Assembly (NCBI GenBank): GCA_964347615.1
Contig: CAYFZO010000006.1
Coordinates: 1-64,000, forward strand
Reading direction: 5' to 3'
Source of the DNA: CAYFZO01 sp964347615
Lineage (GTDB): Bacteria; Pseudomonadota; Gammaproteobacteria; Poriferisulfidales; Oxydemutatoraceae
Length of the DNA stretch: 64,000 nt
Shown here piece by piece: positions 9,409 through 19,551 of this stretch. The notes beneath the pieces are model-generated. The model searched no databases. It had not been told where the DNA came from and saw nothing but the letters and a program-made list of their open reading frames with translations. Position numbers and translations under genes: made by a program. How positions within the stretch are numbered: the stretch's first letter is position 1; each line of letters starts with the position of its first letter.

Positions 9409-10347
9409 ATGCCAATAACTGATGTATTTTCAAAGCGACAGAAGAAGCTTCGTGGGGAAGTTCCTGATGTGTACGTATATGATGATTTGCCACACCCACT
9501 TAGGATACAAATTGTCCGAGCCTGGGAATACTCGCTTAAGCGGCAAGAAGACAGCGGGGATGTTTCTGATTTACTACAAAGAGCTGCTCAAGAAACGATC
9601 AGAATCTTGTGTGATGAGTATGGGGTATTTGAATTGCCTGGAACTGGATACGAATATGAGGATGATTTTTCTAGGCTCTGCAACTTCTTCTTTCAAGAAG
9701 AAGATATAGAAAAAGCCCTTGACCCTGTGGAGCTACTTCCTGATGTTTTTTATCAACGATACCGAGATGAAGAACATTTTACTTCCGACCCGCCTAAACA
9801 GTCGTCGGCTAGATTGTTAGAAGAGCTAAACGCTAGATTCAAGGAGCACGGTGTAGGGTATCGATTTAGTGACGGAAAGATAATTCGTATCAGCTCAGAA
9901 TTCACTCATTCAGAAATTGTAAAACCTGCTTTACAGCTGCTTCATGATCAATCTTATTCCGGTGCTCAAAAAGAATTTTGGAAAGCACACGAGCATTATC
10001 GCAAGGGCGACTTCCCAGGAGTGCTTGTTGAGTGTCATAAAGCTTTCGAGAGTGTTATGAAAGTAATCTGTGAAAAAAGAGGGTGGGATTTCGGAAAAAA
10101 TCCTAAAGCAAGCAAATTGATTGAAACATGTTTCGAAAAAAAGTTAATTCCAGAGTTTTGGAAAAGTCATTATGAGTCATTAGAAAACTTTCTTAAAACC
10201 GGTACTCCTACTGCACGCAACAAATTAGGCGCCCACGGGAGCGGCTCAACTTCTCCTCCAGTGCCAGATTATCTCGTTGCCTACACGCTACATATAACTG
10301 CCTCCACAATCATTTTCCTTGTAGAAGCAGAAAAAAATCTGTCATGA
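9409..10347 (+). CDS. AbiJ-like HEPN protein (STM4504/CBY_0614-like)
   Basis: 312 residues. The N-terminus (FSKRQKKLRGEVPDVYVYDD) matches the AbiJ N-terminal domain 4 pattern I know from STM4504/CBY_0614 proteins. The C-terminal ~100 residues contain the HEPN signature ARNKLGAHG near 270-278, an R-x5-H RNase motif. HEPN proteins of this kind are abortive-infection RNases. The gene starts 60 bp after the Res-like gene on the same strand and is clearly more AT-rich than its neighbours, suggesting separate acquisition. It could be a toxin backup to the restriction operon; no antitoxin is adjacent. Confidence 0.7.
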   Translation: MPITDVFSKRQKKLRGEVPDVYVYDDLPHPLRIQIVRAWEYSLKRQEDSGDVSDLLQRAAQETIRILCDEYGVFELPGTGYEYEDDFSRLCNFFFQEEDIEKALDPVELLPDVFYQRYRDEEHFTSDPPKQSSARLLEELNARFKEHGVGYRFSDGKIIRISSEFTHSEIVKPALQLLHDQSYSGAQKEFWKAHEHYRKGDFPGVLVECHKAFESVMKVICEKRGWDFGKNPKASKLIETCFEKKLIPEFWKSHYESLENFLKTGTPTARNKLGAHGSGSTSPPVPDYLVAYTLHITASTIIFLVEAEKNLS

Positions 10348-10399
10348 ACTGATATAAGCCTATTGCTTCTTCTTTTACTTACCCAAGCCAGCCGGCAGC

Positions 10400-10656
10400 T
10401 TTCGACTGCGGCGCCGCGTGGCTCTCGATTACGCTACAAGCGGGACGCTTCGGCCTCTACTACCCACGGCATGGCCGGTATCAAACGCGACGAGGTGTAC
10501 CCCGCGCTCGGCATAGACCCCGAGAAGTATCAGGTGATTTGCGGGTTTGTGCTCGGGGTGTTGGATACGAAAGAGAACCTGAATCAGGACTTTGTCGAGG
10601 GCGAGCAGCCGTCGGGACGGGATGCGCTGGATGTGATTTGGATGAGGGAGGAGTGA
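10400..10656 (+). pseudogene. 3' fragment of nitroreductase gene
   Basis: Matches the last ~265 bases of the gene at 1218-1826 at roughly 95 percent by eye, including its stop region. An extra base (CTCTACTACCC against CTCTATACCC) shifts the frame near 10460, so the fragment is not a functional gene. Together with 1218-1826 it brackets the restriction/AbiJ module as a direct repeat of a gene end. Confidence 0.85.
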
Positions 10657-10684
10657 GCATAAGCTTAGTTGAACGGATTTGTAT

Positions 10685-12983
10685 GTGCCAATGAGGCCGG
10701 TGCAACGTTGCGCCGGATGTGAAGACGCCGATCGTTCTTTACGGTGCGCCTGGCTTGCTTTAATGAAGCCAGCGCAACGGTGCGCCGGATGTGTCAGCGG
10801 GGTGTCCATCTCATCGCCGGGCGTGCCGTCCCTTCAATGAAGCCGCGCAACGTTGCACCGGATATCTCATGCGTCGGCACCTGCTGATCCATGTACCAGT
10901 CACTTCAATGAAGCCACCGCAACGTTACGTCGGATGTTTGGACAACTATAACTTACACTATTTTTTACAAGCTGGCTTCAATGAAGCCGGCGCAATGTTG
11001 CGCCAGATTTAGCGGGCGGAGTATCCGCCGGATCTCGCCCTTCGTACTTCAATGAAGCCGGCGCAATGTTGCGCCGGATGTCCAGCTTCGGGGCGACCTA
11101 TACCGGCTACAACTTCCCCCTTCAATGAAGCCAGCGCAACGTTACGCCGGATTTCTTGGACCGTCAATTTCCGACGCCGAGAGTGCCCCGAGCCTTCAAT
11201 GAAGCCGGCGCAACGTTACGCCGGATTTCACGTACAAACTTTTGCCTGCACCCGGTGCCCCAGTTATCCTTCAATGAAGCCGGCGCAACGTTGCGCCGGA
11301 TTTGACATTTACCATCACTGACGCTACCGGCACGATTACCCTTCAATGAAGCCAGCGCAACGTTGTGCCGGATTTCAAGCTTAGGATAAGCTCTTTTAAT
11401 CGAGTGCGCTGCCTTCAATGAAGCTGGCGCAACGTTGCGCCGAATGTGCCTCGTCTGTACAAGGCGTTCTTCGATGGTCAGCCGCTTCAATAAGGCCGGC
11501 GCAATATTACGCCGGATGTGTTTCTTGATTGTTATCGTGTCCCCGACCTTGCCCTCCCTTTAATGAAGCCAGCGCAACATTACGCCGGATGTTTGGACAA
11601 CTGTAACTTACACTATTTTTACAAGTTGGCTTCAATGAAGCCGGCGCAACGTTGCGCCGGATTTACCGCAACTCCCTGTAAATCGTCTTGCGCGTCGCCT
11701 TGCTTCAATGAAGCCGGCGCAACGTTGCGCCGGATTTCCAAGCAACTCTCGCGGCCCTGCTCGACGGGCAGGAGCCGCTTCAATGAAGCCGGCGCAACGT
11801 TGCGCCGGATTTCCGACGTAAACGGATTTGCCCTTGAGTTTTTGGTAGCTTCAATGAAGCCGGCGCAACGTTGCGCCGGATTTCATGTCCTCGGCGAGGA
11901 CGGCGGATCGAAATGACGGCGCTTCAATGAAGCCGGCGCAACGTTGCGCCGGATTTGCGTGCACGGACTTGTTGGGTTGGCAAGATTCCTGAGCTTCAAT
12001 GAAGCCGGCGCAACGTTGCGCCGGATTTAGCAGGCCAAGAGAACCTATCGGTCGACCTCGGTATGCTTCAATGAAGCCGGCGCAACGTTGCGCCGGATTT
12101 CTCCAGCACCACGCCGAACCACACCGAGCCTCGGTAGCGCTTCAATGAAGCCGGCGCAACGTTGCGCCGGATTTGAAGATAAACGATCTGAACTGGACAT
12201 CGATACCCATGCTTCAATGAAGCCGGCGCAACGTTGCGCCGGATTTCCCTCTTTCCTGACACGTGAAAACCTTGTCATCATTCTGCTTCAATGAAGCCGG
12301 CGCAACGTTGCGCCGGATTTTCCCCGACGTCAACTCCGCTACCGCGTAGATTCCCGGGCTTCAATGAAGCCGGCGCAACGTTGCGCCGGATTTCGCTGTG
12401 CCCGCAACGCTCGCTTGCAGTCCCGCGTTGCGCTTCAATGAAGCCGGCGCAACGTTGCGCCGGATTTCTGGTATAAGCTGCTGCCATGGCTCGTAGGATG
12501 CGTAACGCTTCAATGAAGCCGGCGCAACGTTGCGCCGGATTTGTCGTTGCCGGCGGCGTCATAGGCGGTGAGCTTGTAGCTTCAATGAAGCCGGCGCAAC
12601 GTTGCGCCGGATTTGGTGGCCGGTGCGGTTATCCACTGCATCAGGGATGAGCGGCTTCAATGAAGCCGGCGCAACGTTGCGCCGGATTTTGCTCCAGCCC
12701 TATCTTGTATTTGATGAGCTCCTGGCGCTTCAATGAAGCCGGCGCAACGTTGCGCCGGATTTGAGTTCCAGTCTCTCACGGCCTTGAGGGGCAAGGGGGG
12801 CTTCAATGAAGCCGGCGCAACGTTGCGCCGGATTTCCTGTCGTTGTGTCCGTGAGTGACGCCCCTGACGCTCTGCTTCAATGAAGCCGGCGCAACGTTGC
12901 GCCGGATTTCATCGCAGCGGCCCGAGGGGTTACAGCGAGGATCTGGCGCTTCAATGAAGCCGGCGCAACGTTGCGCCGGATTT
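10685..12983 (-). CRISPR. Type I-G CRISPR array, 32 repeats / 31 spacers
   Basis: A 36-base repeat alternates with spacers of mostly 34-38 bases. The core is the perfect palindrome CCGGCGCAACGTTGCGCCGG, flanked on one side by a second hairpin (GCTTCAATGAAGC on the plus strand). Read on the minus strand the repeat ends in ATTGAAGC, close to the ATTGAAAC end typical of crRNA 5' handles, so transcription should run leftward, the same way as the cas operon. Repeats from 11629 to 12983 are identical. Those from 10685 to 11592 carry substitutions and small indels (for example at 10831, 10902 and 11484), marking the old, leader-distal end. The first repeat (10685-10720) is barely recognisable. Confidence 0.97.
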
Positions 12984-13205
12984 AGCCGCCCCTGATTCCT
13001 TTCCACGGCGCGGCTCATTCTGACATACTTCGAGACCTGCCACGACACGCTCACGGTTTTCAACTCCTCGGCTGGCGCATCCAGCGCGGTGGTGATTAAC
13101 TCGTTGCAACGCAAGAGGAAAACTTGATGCGAGCGCTCGCCGTGATTTGCCCGCCGCTGAAGCCCTCGCGGCGGATGCAGCAACGCGCCCTTCCCTCGGG
13201 AACGG
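12984..13205 (-). promoter_or_regulatory. Probable CRISPR leader
   Basis: The 222 bp between the last perfect repeat and the end of cas2. Repeat degeneration at the opposite end and the orientation of the repeat both put the leader here. No convincing gene is present; open frames in this stretch are low-complexity shadows. I cannot point to a specific promoter or integration-host-factor site. Confidence 0.6.
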
Positions 13206-13499
13206 CTATACGATGGTCGCTTGTCGGGTCGGTGCTTCATAGGTCTTTCCCAGACTCTCGACACGCGGGTCAACTTTCTCGGCTGGCCCCAGGTCGAGAA
13301 TCAAGATGTGATCCTCCGCCGGTTGAATCAGTTTCTCCAGGCGCGTGAGCATCTCGACGCGCCGCCTGGCCGTCAGCCGGCATTGAAACACCGACAGCTG
13401 CAACCAGTAGCCGTATCCTTTCATCGACTTGAACACCTGCCGCCAGCGTTTCGGTTCGGCGATGTCGTAAGTAACAATGTAAAGATGCTCGTTGGCCAT
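13206..13499 (-). CDS. cas2: CRISPR integrase subunit Cas2
   Basis: 97 residues, the usual Cas2 length. The first strand ends YIVTYDIAEPKRWRQVFKS, with the conserved aspartate of the ferredoxin-like fold, and a second segment (QLSVFQCRL) is typical of the family. Cas2 dimers bridge Cas1 dimers during spacer integration. The gene lies 6 bp after cas4-cas1 and next to the leader. It shares the higher GC of cas4-cas1, unlike the effector genes upstream. Confidence 0.93.
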   Translation of the reverse strand: MANEHLYIVTYDIAEPKRWRQVFKSMKGYGYWLQLSVFQCRLTARRRVEMLTRLEKLIQPAEDHILILDLGPAEKVDPRVESLGKTYEAPTRQATIV

Positions 13500-13505
13500 G
13501 ATACA

Positions 13506-15230
13506 TCACCGCGGAACGTAGTGCGGGTAAGTCGGAATCTCTCCTTGCAGATGGCGTGCAAGCAGTCGTGTCTGCACTTCGATCAGGCGGCGCATGGAGA
13601 CACGATAACCGAAAAGCGGATGCGTTGTTTCCTGTTCCATGCGACGTTCGAAAGCGGCAATGAGCGCCTTGTTCCTGCCGGGCTTCAGCGAACAGGCGGG
13701 GCCGTTGAAAACGAAGTCGCTCGGCTTGACCTCGCCGTTGTTGACGGCTTGGATGACGCAGGAGTCGGCGACAATCGGGCGGAACGGCTCCATCAGGTCA
13801 AGCGACAGGGCCGGACGGCCGTGACGCGGGCGGTGATAGAAGCCCATGTAGGGGTCGAGCCCCACGGACGAGATCGTCGCGGTGAACGCGCGTACCAGCA
13901 GAGCGTAAGCGAGCGACAGCATCGCATTCACGGGGTCGGTGGGCGGGCGGCGGTTGCGGGTTGAAAAGGAAAACGTCGCCAGGCCTTCCTTGGCTTCCGT
14001 CGAGAGCATGTTCTCAAAACGGGCGAAGTAAATCGACGCCGCCTCACCTTCCATGCCGAGCAGCTGCTGGGCATCCCGGGCGCGGGACGTCCCCTGAGCG
14101 ATCTGCTTCAACCGGTTCAGATCCTCGTTCTTGGCGCTCGTGTCCCGATCGCTTCGCCAGTTCCGCCGCAACATGGTGCGGGAGTTCCTGACTTTCGCCG
14201 CGACCAGGTCACGCGAGAAAGCGAGACAGCGACGCTCGTCGAAGGCGGTCCGATACTGCGCCTCACGCACGGCGACGTTACCGTTCCCGGTGCTGACGGT
14301 GTGCCCGAGAAACCAACCCCCGGTGGAGAACCACGCCACCGGAATCCCGTCGCGCATCAGCTCGTGCAAGGCGGGCGTGGTCACGGAAATCGGGCCGAAC
14401 AACGCAACCTGGGAAACCTCGATCAAGGGAACCTCGACCACTTCCTCCTTGGTCTCGACAACCAGCCGGTCGCCGCTCTTGCGTAAGTACGCGCCGGGCG
14501 ATTGCACGTAAAGAGGAAGAGCCGGATCGTCGGAAGGATTGAGCGGACGCGGCGGATGTCCCTTGCGGAACAGGTTGGTCTCATCCGGCAGACAGATGCC
14601 GGCGAGAGAGCAACGAGGACATTTGGGGCTGTTCTCAAGCGGCGGCGGACGCTTCCCGGAAACGGCGGCGGCGCGCAAACCGGAAATCGCCTCCAGCGTA
14701 CGGGCGCGCAGCTCATCGCTGAGCGCAACCGGGACTTTCTCGCGTGAGCCTGCGTACCAGAGCGCTCCCTGCTTCACCTTGTAACCGTTGTCCTCCAGGA
14801 TCATCGCCTGAGCGCAAACCTGAACCCGCTCCGGCTCATACGCACCCGCATCCACGTGGGGCCGCTTGCCCTTCTTGAAGTCCACGGGTATCACGGCGCC
14901 TCCATCGGCCTCCACGACGTCCATCTTGGCGATGACGCCGAGACGTTCGGACGACAGCGTAACGGAACGCGCCTGCGCCATATCTCCATCGAGGTCATCG
15001 GGCAGGGGCAGACGCCCCTCTCCCTTGTCAACCCGGGTATGGGTGCGCTTCCCCTCGGCGGTGTCCCCGCTCTCGGCCCACTCGCCCTCGACCCACTCCA
15101 GGTAGGCCAGCCGAGGGCAGTAGATCCACTCGTTGATCATCCGCGCAGGCACCAGCGAGGCGTCGGCGTCTGCAGAAGGCGGGGGAATTGCGAGGGAGAA
15201 TTGGTTGTCGGGGTGTTTCCGTTTAGACAT
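13506..15230 (-). CDS. cas4-cas1: Cas4-Cas1 fusion protein
   Basis: 574 residues. The N-terminal ~200 are Cas4: INEWIYCPRLAYLEWVEGEW supplies the first cysteine, VDFKKGKRPH the nuclease D-x-K, and CPRCSLAGICLP the C-terminal iron-sulphur cysteines. The rest is Cas1, with MEGEAASIYFARF (catalytic Glu), GFYHRPRHGRPALSLDLMEPFR (catalytic His) and the following Asp. Fusion of these two adaptation proteins is characteristic of subtype I-G (I-U). Cas4 selects and trims PAM-bearing prespacers; Cas1 integrates them. It is distinctly GC-rich compared with csb2-cas3. Confidence 0.95.
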   Translation of the reverse strand: MSKRKHPDNQFSLAIPPPSADADASLVPARMINEWIYCPRLAYLEWVEGEWAESGDTAEGKRTHTRVDKGEGRLPLPDDLDGDMAQARSVTLSSERLGVIAKMDVVEADGGAVIPVDFKKGKRPHVDAGAYEPERVQVCAQAMILEDNGYKVKQGALWYAGSREKVPVALSDELRARTLEAISGLRAAAVSGKRPPPLENSPKCPRCSLAGICLPDETNLFRKGHPPRPLNPSDDPALPLYVQSPGAYLRKSGDRLVVETKEEVVEVPLIEVSQVALFGPISVTTPALHELMRDGIPVAWFSTGGWFLGHTVSTGNGNVAVREAQYRTAFDERRCLAFSRDLVAAKVRNSRTMLRRNWRSDRDTSAKNEDLNRLKQIAQGTSRARDAQQLLGMEGEAASIYFARFENMLSTEAKEGLATFSFSTRNRRPPTDPVNAMLSLAYALLVRAFTATISSVGLDPYMGFYHRPRHGRPALSLDLMEPFRPIVADSCVIQAVNNGEVKPSDFVFNGPACSLKPGRNKALIAAFERRMEQETTHPLFGYRVSMRRLIEVQTRLLARHLQGEIPTYPHYVPR

Positions 15231-15347
15231 ACAGATTTTCTACTACCGTTAAAGCTCCGCCTACAAAGTAAATTTTCAAGGAAGTGAATTTAGGCTAGAA
15301 ATACCCTCTAGCTGAAATTTGTATGACTAACCTGTTAGTAAGATTGG

Positions 15348-17540
15348 TCAACTCACGCCAACAAACAACCCACCACCAAAATGCATTGTTCGGCCCAAAA
15401 GAATTGGTCCTTTTACGGCAAGAGAGAATGTTAAGCGGGCATAGACTTCAAGTCCACCACGAGGACCATGAATAATACGAAGGCACTCTACCTTAGGCTT
15501 CGGTAACCCATGGCGACCAAGTTCTACAAGTATGTCCTCTGCTACCGCCGTCTCAGGTTTTGTACGCTTGGGGTGACGCGTAGGGCGATAAGGTGTCAAG
15601 CTTTCCCAAACTCTTGCTGGGCGAAAAAGCGGATCTTCGAGGGAAACTGGCATACGGACAAGTTGCAGACGTCCTGCAGAACCAGCACGAAGCTCACTGA
15701 ACTCTGCTAAAGCATCTTCTAAAAGCCCCAAGCATTCCTTGTATTCGTCACTCGGTTTATGGTGCTCCATTATGTGAGGGGAAATAACTAGTAGTCGCTG
15801 ACGAGGCAAATCAGCCAAGAAAGCAATATGTCTGTGGTTGCCACCACGCAAGGGAGAGCCATTCATTTTATGGCCTGTGAAGAATGGATGTAAAGAAGCC
15901 TGTCCTCTCTTAGCTTGTACCTGAGCCATAACAGCACGCCGCAAAGCACGGGTCAGAACACTCGGAATTTTCTTTCTCAGCCCGCTAACGATAGCAAAGG
16001 CATGTATGCTACAAACCTCATCTTTATTCGGGACCATTAACCCAAGTCCCTGAAAACGTCCATCTCCTAGAATAAGCGGCCCTGACACAGGTTTCTGGAA
16101 AGTAAGTTTCACATGCCAAAGGGCGTGCTTCGAAAACCGTGTCCCCACAGCAAATGCTTCAGCTTTTGTTCCCTGAACCGCATAAGGTTCTCGTTGAACC
16201 TGTACAGCATTTGGCCTGATATTGATATTTGCATGACGAAGCGCCGAAAACACGGCGCGACAAGCAGAATCTTCCTCAAGAATTCGCTCTTTCCCTCCCT
16301 TTCTTTCATCAGCCAACTTGTCAGGATCAATTCGTCGGCGCTGAATGGGAAGCGCTAGAGGAGTCTCTGAACGCCAAATCGATGCCTCATGATAGTAACG
16401 CTCAAACATAGTATGGTTTGTCGCTGGAACCAACATTGGTAAGGTACCTTTCACTCCATCGGATTTGCTTTCTTCTGCAAGTGGGGAAATTCCATTGAAA
16501 GCCCATTCGAGATCATCCACACGAAGCGGACAATTAGCTGGAATTTCAACGGCAATACGGCGAATTGCTCGATCTCCCTGATATCTAAGTGTCGGAACAG
16601 CAAAAACACGAACTCGCCGAAAAGCATCAAGACTGCTAGCGTTACGACCGATAAGGAATTTTTCTATAGCCTCCTTTTTATCTGGCAACGAATCAATAAG
16701 TTTTTTAGCGGCAAACCGAATCACTCGCTGAACCAAAAAGCCAGCCTGAGCAGGATCGAAAGATTTTAATTGACTTTTTGTCAGAGAACGTATTTCATAG
16801 TGGAGTCGAACTGGCGGAGTGTTGTAGCGTATTTGCACAAATCTTGGCTGATTCGGAAACATCAATTCAGCTTTTCCTTGATTCGGCGAAGCTCTCAAAC
16901 GATTAAGAAATGCCTCATAGCGAGACTGCAAACTATCAAGCGAACCTTCTGTGGGAGTAGCATAGCCACCTTCCCCTTCCCCTATCGGGCGATAAATTTG
17001 GCCGCCGTGCGCCGAAATCATTGCCGCAGTATCTTCTTCCGTTAAAACTTGGGTCTCTGCCCAAGCAAAATCAACACCTCTCCCAAGTTGATATAAATGA
17101 TTGGCTATCGCTTTCGTGCAATCCATCATTTTTAGATTGTCTGTCTCTTCCCAAAGATAAATAACAGGGATTTCAGAATTGAATAACCACGACTGAGTGC
17201 GTTTAATGACTAGTGATTCTTTATAGGCCTTTTTATAGGCCTCTTTCGCACAGCGCGTGCTTTCTCGCGCGAGCTCTAGCGCAAGCAAGGTATCTAAATC
17301 ATTATTCGGCATATAAGGATTAGACGCTTTCTGTCGTTTAGCAAAGGGGGCTAAAATTGTTGGTGGCTTTTGGCGTTCCAGCCAAAGAAGAGCTTCCCTA
17401 TCGTTATTATCTATTCTTCGCCCGATAGAAGCAGCTGCAACAAATGCCTGAAAGAGCCGTGCAGGAGCAGGTGGCCAATCACCGGATCCGTGGTAGCGCC
17501 CCTCGTGAAATCTTATATGAACAGCAAGATTTTGTAACAT
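15348..17540 (-). CDS. csb2: Csb2, Cas5-Cas6 type protein of subtype I-G
   Basis: 730 residues beginning MLQNLAVHIRFHEGRYHGSG, the typical start of Csb2 (GSU0054 family). In this subtype Csb2 combines the Cas5 role (binding the crRNA 5' handle) and the Cas6 role (cutting pre-crRNA). The C-terminal half ends in a glycine-rich RAMP loop (LGRTMHFGGGLFVGVS). It lies 8 bp downstream of csb1. The 117 bp that follow, before cas4-cas1, mark the change from AT-rich effector genes to GC-rich adaptation genes and hold no gene. Confidence 0.88.
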   Translation of the reverse strand: MLQNLAVHIRFHEGRYHGSGDWPPAPARLFQAFVAAASIGRRIDNNDREALLWLERQKPPTILAPFAKRQKASNPYMPNNDLDTLLALELARESTRCAKEAYKKAYKESLVIKRTQSWLFNSEIPVIYLWEETDNLKMMDCTKAIANHLYQLGRGVDFAWAETQVLTEEDTAAMISAHGGQIYRPIGEGEGGYATPTEGSLDSLQSRYEAFLNRLRASPNQGKAELMFPNQPRFVQIRYNTPPVRLHYEIRSLTKSQLKSFDPAQAGFLVQRVIRFAAKKLIDSLPDKKEAIEKFLIGRNASSLDAFRRVRVFAVPTLRYQGDRAIRRIAVEIPANCPLRVDDLEWAFNGISPLAEESKSDGVKGTLPMLVPATNHTMFERYYHEASIWRSETPLALPIQRRRIDPDKLADERKGGKERILEEDSACRAVFSALRHANINIRPNAVQVQREPYAVQGTKAEAFAVGTRFSKHALWHVKLTFQKPVSGPLILGDGRFQGLGLMVPNKDEVCSIHAFAIVSGLRKKIPSVLTRALRRAVMAQVQAKRGQASLHPFFTGHKMNGSPLRGGNHRHIAFLADLPRQRLLVISPHIMEHHKPSDEYKECLGLLEDALAEFSELRAGSAGRLQLVRMPVSLEDPLFRPARVWESLTPYRPTRHPKRTKPETAVAEDILVELGRHGLPKPKVECLRIIHGPRGGLEVYARLTFSLAVKGPILLGRTMHFGGGLFVGVS

Positions 17541-17548
17541 AATTACGC

Positions 17549-18655
17549 TTATTGCTTATTTTTTTTACCTTTCCCTTTTTTGCTTTTATCCTCTTTTGCT
17601 TCCTCTACATCTTTCTTTGCTCGACCTTTATCAAATTCAACTGACGGAGCTTTTTTCTCAACTCCAAAAAGTTCAGCTTTTTCTTTTGCGTAACTCAGTG
17701 CATCTTGATGAGAAAGGGTGATTTTTTTTCTTGTCCCATCTCGATAAACAAGTTCGCAAACTTCCTTGTCCTTGTCCTTACAGGCAGAGTCGAGTACTAG
17801 TAAACATCCAGACCGCAAAAAACCGTCGAAAGGCACTGTGGTCGAAACCAATGCAAGTCCTAGAATATAGGTACGAAGTGCGTCTACATTCTCCCCTCTC
17901 AAACGACGTAACGCTATCAAGTTTAAAGTAACGTCACGTCTGATTTCTTCAGCGATTATTCCACCGTGCTTCCCTACTGCGGGTACAGGAACATAACCAC
18001 GCCGGGCAAGATCTCCCTCCTTCTCTTTACGCTCTTCTTCCGAAAAAACGCCTAGCTCATCATAGCTCAAAGAAGGAAAATACTGTGCTGACCGAGTAAG
18101 CTCGCTCACTCCAAACGCACGAATAACCGATTGAACCAAACGAGGAAGTTTTGCCTGAGTATCACGGCTGTCCCAAACACCGAAAACTAGTGAAGTTGGA
18201 GCAAGCTTAGCAAGCTTTGTTACATCGCCTTCATCCAGCAAGCTCTTAAAAGCAGCTTGTGCTCGTTCCTTAAGATCAGTGCTACGAATAACTGCATCAC
18301 CTAACCTATGATGCGCCTCTAGAATAGAAATAAATTTATCGCCCTCATAAGTAATCTCTATTTGAGGCACGAGATTTCGATATGGAGCTTGTGAGAATAT
18401 TGGTTCGATTCGATTAGCCTGTGAACCTACGCTATCGATAGATGCAACTTTTGTTCCGTCTTCTAGCGTATCAATGTTATAACCAGAATCTTTCCCAGGT
18501 GCAGACGCGTAAGTGGCAGGAAAAATAGGTGCCCCTCGCCCTTCAACCGGAACTAACATTTGGCGTAAATGGAGTGCAACTGGTGCATTCTCACTATCGA
18601 CATGCACCCAACTGTCACACTCTAGGCTCGTATTATTCCTATTTTTAGATGTCAT
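17549..18655 (-). CDS. csb1: Csb1, Cas7-type backbone protein
   Basis: 368 residues of the Csb1/GSU0053 (Cas7) family. Motifs include MLVPVEGRGAPIFPATYA, SVGSQANRIEPIF, RLGDAVIRSTDL and VFGVWDSRDTQAKLPRLVQS, which form the conserved core. Several copies should coat the crRNA spacer in the interference complex. The last ~35 residues are a lysine-rich, disordered tail (KSKKGKGKKNKQ), possibly for nucleic-acid contact. The start overlaps the end of csb3 (ATGA). Confidence 0.9.
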   Translation of the reverse strand: MTSKNRNNTSLECDSWVHVDSENAPVALHLRQMLVPVEGRGAPIFPATYASAPGKDSGYNIDTLEDGTKVASIDSVGSQANRIEPIFSQAPYRNLVPQIEITYEGDKFISILEAHHRLGDAVIRSTDLKERAQAAFKSLLDEGDVTKLAKLAPTSLVFGVWDSRDTQAKLPRLVQSVIRAFGVSELTRSAQYFPSLSYDELGVFSEEERKEKEGDLARRGYVPVPAVGKHGGIIAEEIRRDVTLNLIALRRLRGENVDALRTYILGLALVSTTVPFDGFLRSGCLLVLDSACKDKDKEVCELVYRDGTRKKITLSHQDALSYAKEKAELFGVEKKAPSVEFDKGRAKKDVEEAKEDKSKKGKGKKNKQ

Positions 18656-19551
18656 TTTTTAGTCTCCTCAATAACGGTGGTTATCATGCGTATCTTGCTT
18701 CCTTGTCCAGGTTTATCAAGGAGCATTCGGAAGCGACGAAGCAGCATACCAGAAATAAATGTTTTTTTTGCACCGAGAGCAGCCCGTAGAAAAACCGGCG
18801 GAAAAAGTCGCCCCTTATGCTTATTCATCGGTACCGCATAACGATACTCTAACCTTTTTACTCGCAGTGGCCTTGCATACCTCATCCCAATTGCGGCAAG
18901 CAACTCAACCACAGGGTAGCCGATGATACTAATCTTTTTTTCCTGTTTCTTTGGAGTAAAACCAACGTCAATTTGAATATAACTCCTCCGGCAATCAAAG
19001 CCAAAGCTATTGGATTGCGGCGTAGAAAAAGCAAAAGGTTCATCCACTGCAACTTCTTTCCAATGCGACAGTATCAGCTGCTGCGCATCATGAGCAAGCA
19101 TCGCACCGGGATAGCCGCACATCCCCGACCAAAATTTTGCTTTATCCCGCCTCGTTTCATCCCCCCAATAGTCAACGCAGATTTTAATATTATCTGCAGA
19201 TAATTCTATTGGAAGAGTTGCTGGTTTCGTCGGATTGGGAAAAGGAAAAACGTTTTCTTGCCCGCGTTCTCTTTCCACAACCCATTTATTTTTCCATTTT
19301 TTTTGGCTTTCTGAGGTCCAGTTGGACGGTTCAAGAACTTTAATTTTGGCATCTTTCAGAAAGCGAAGCGCACTTTCAACAGGGTCTTTATCGCCAGCCG
19401 TGCGTAAGCAAAATCGAGTGGCCGGGAAATCGGACCGATCAAATCCTCCTTCTGTATCACCCATCAGCACATCAGCTATCTCGACCAAACCGAGACAAGC
19501 AAAAACCTGACCAGGGTTAAATAAATCTACTGGTATTTTTGACTCAGCCAC
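18652..19551 (-). CDS. csb3: Csb3, subtype I-G effector protein
   Basis: 299 residues. The N-terminus (DLFNPGQVFACLGLVEIADV) fits Csb3, which in one branch of subtype I-G stands where Csx17 (Cas8g) is found in the other. It is therefore the probable large-subunit-like or accessory component of the effector, although its biochemical role is not settled. The RAMP-like C-terminus is rich in RLEYRYAVP and RRFRM segments. It overlaps cas3 by 8 bases and csb1 by 4, in a tightly coupled operon. No csx17 is present in this window. Confidence 0.8.
   Translation of the reverse strand: MAESKIPVDLFNPGQVFACLGLVEIADVLMGDTEGGFDRSDFPATRFCLRTAGDKDPVESALRFLKDAKIKVLEPSNWTSESQKKWKNKWVVERERGQENVFPFPNPTKPATLPIELSADNIKICVDYWGDETRRDKAKFWSGMCGYPGAMLAHDAQQLILSHWKEVAVDEPFAFSTPQSNSFGFDCRRSYIQIDVGFTPKKQEKKISIIGYPVVELLAAIGMRYARPLRVKRLEYRYAVPMNKHKGRLFPPVFLRAALGAKKTFISGMLLRRFRMLLDKPGQGSKIRMITTVIEETKK

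Noticed and set aside
10791..13273. Repetitive proteins with MKPAQRCAGF or RRNVAPASLK units
   Set aside because: These are translations of the CRISPR repeats, not genes.
13221..13964. Plus-strand 247-codon frame near the CRISPR leader
   Set aside because: Antisense to cas2 and the end of cas4-cas1; no motifs.
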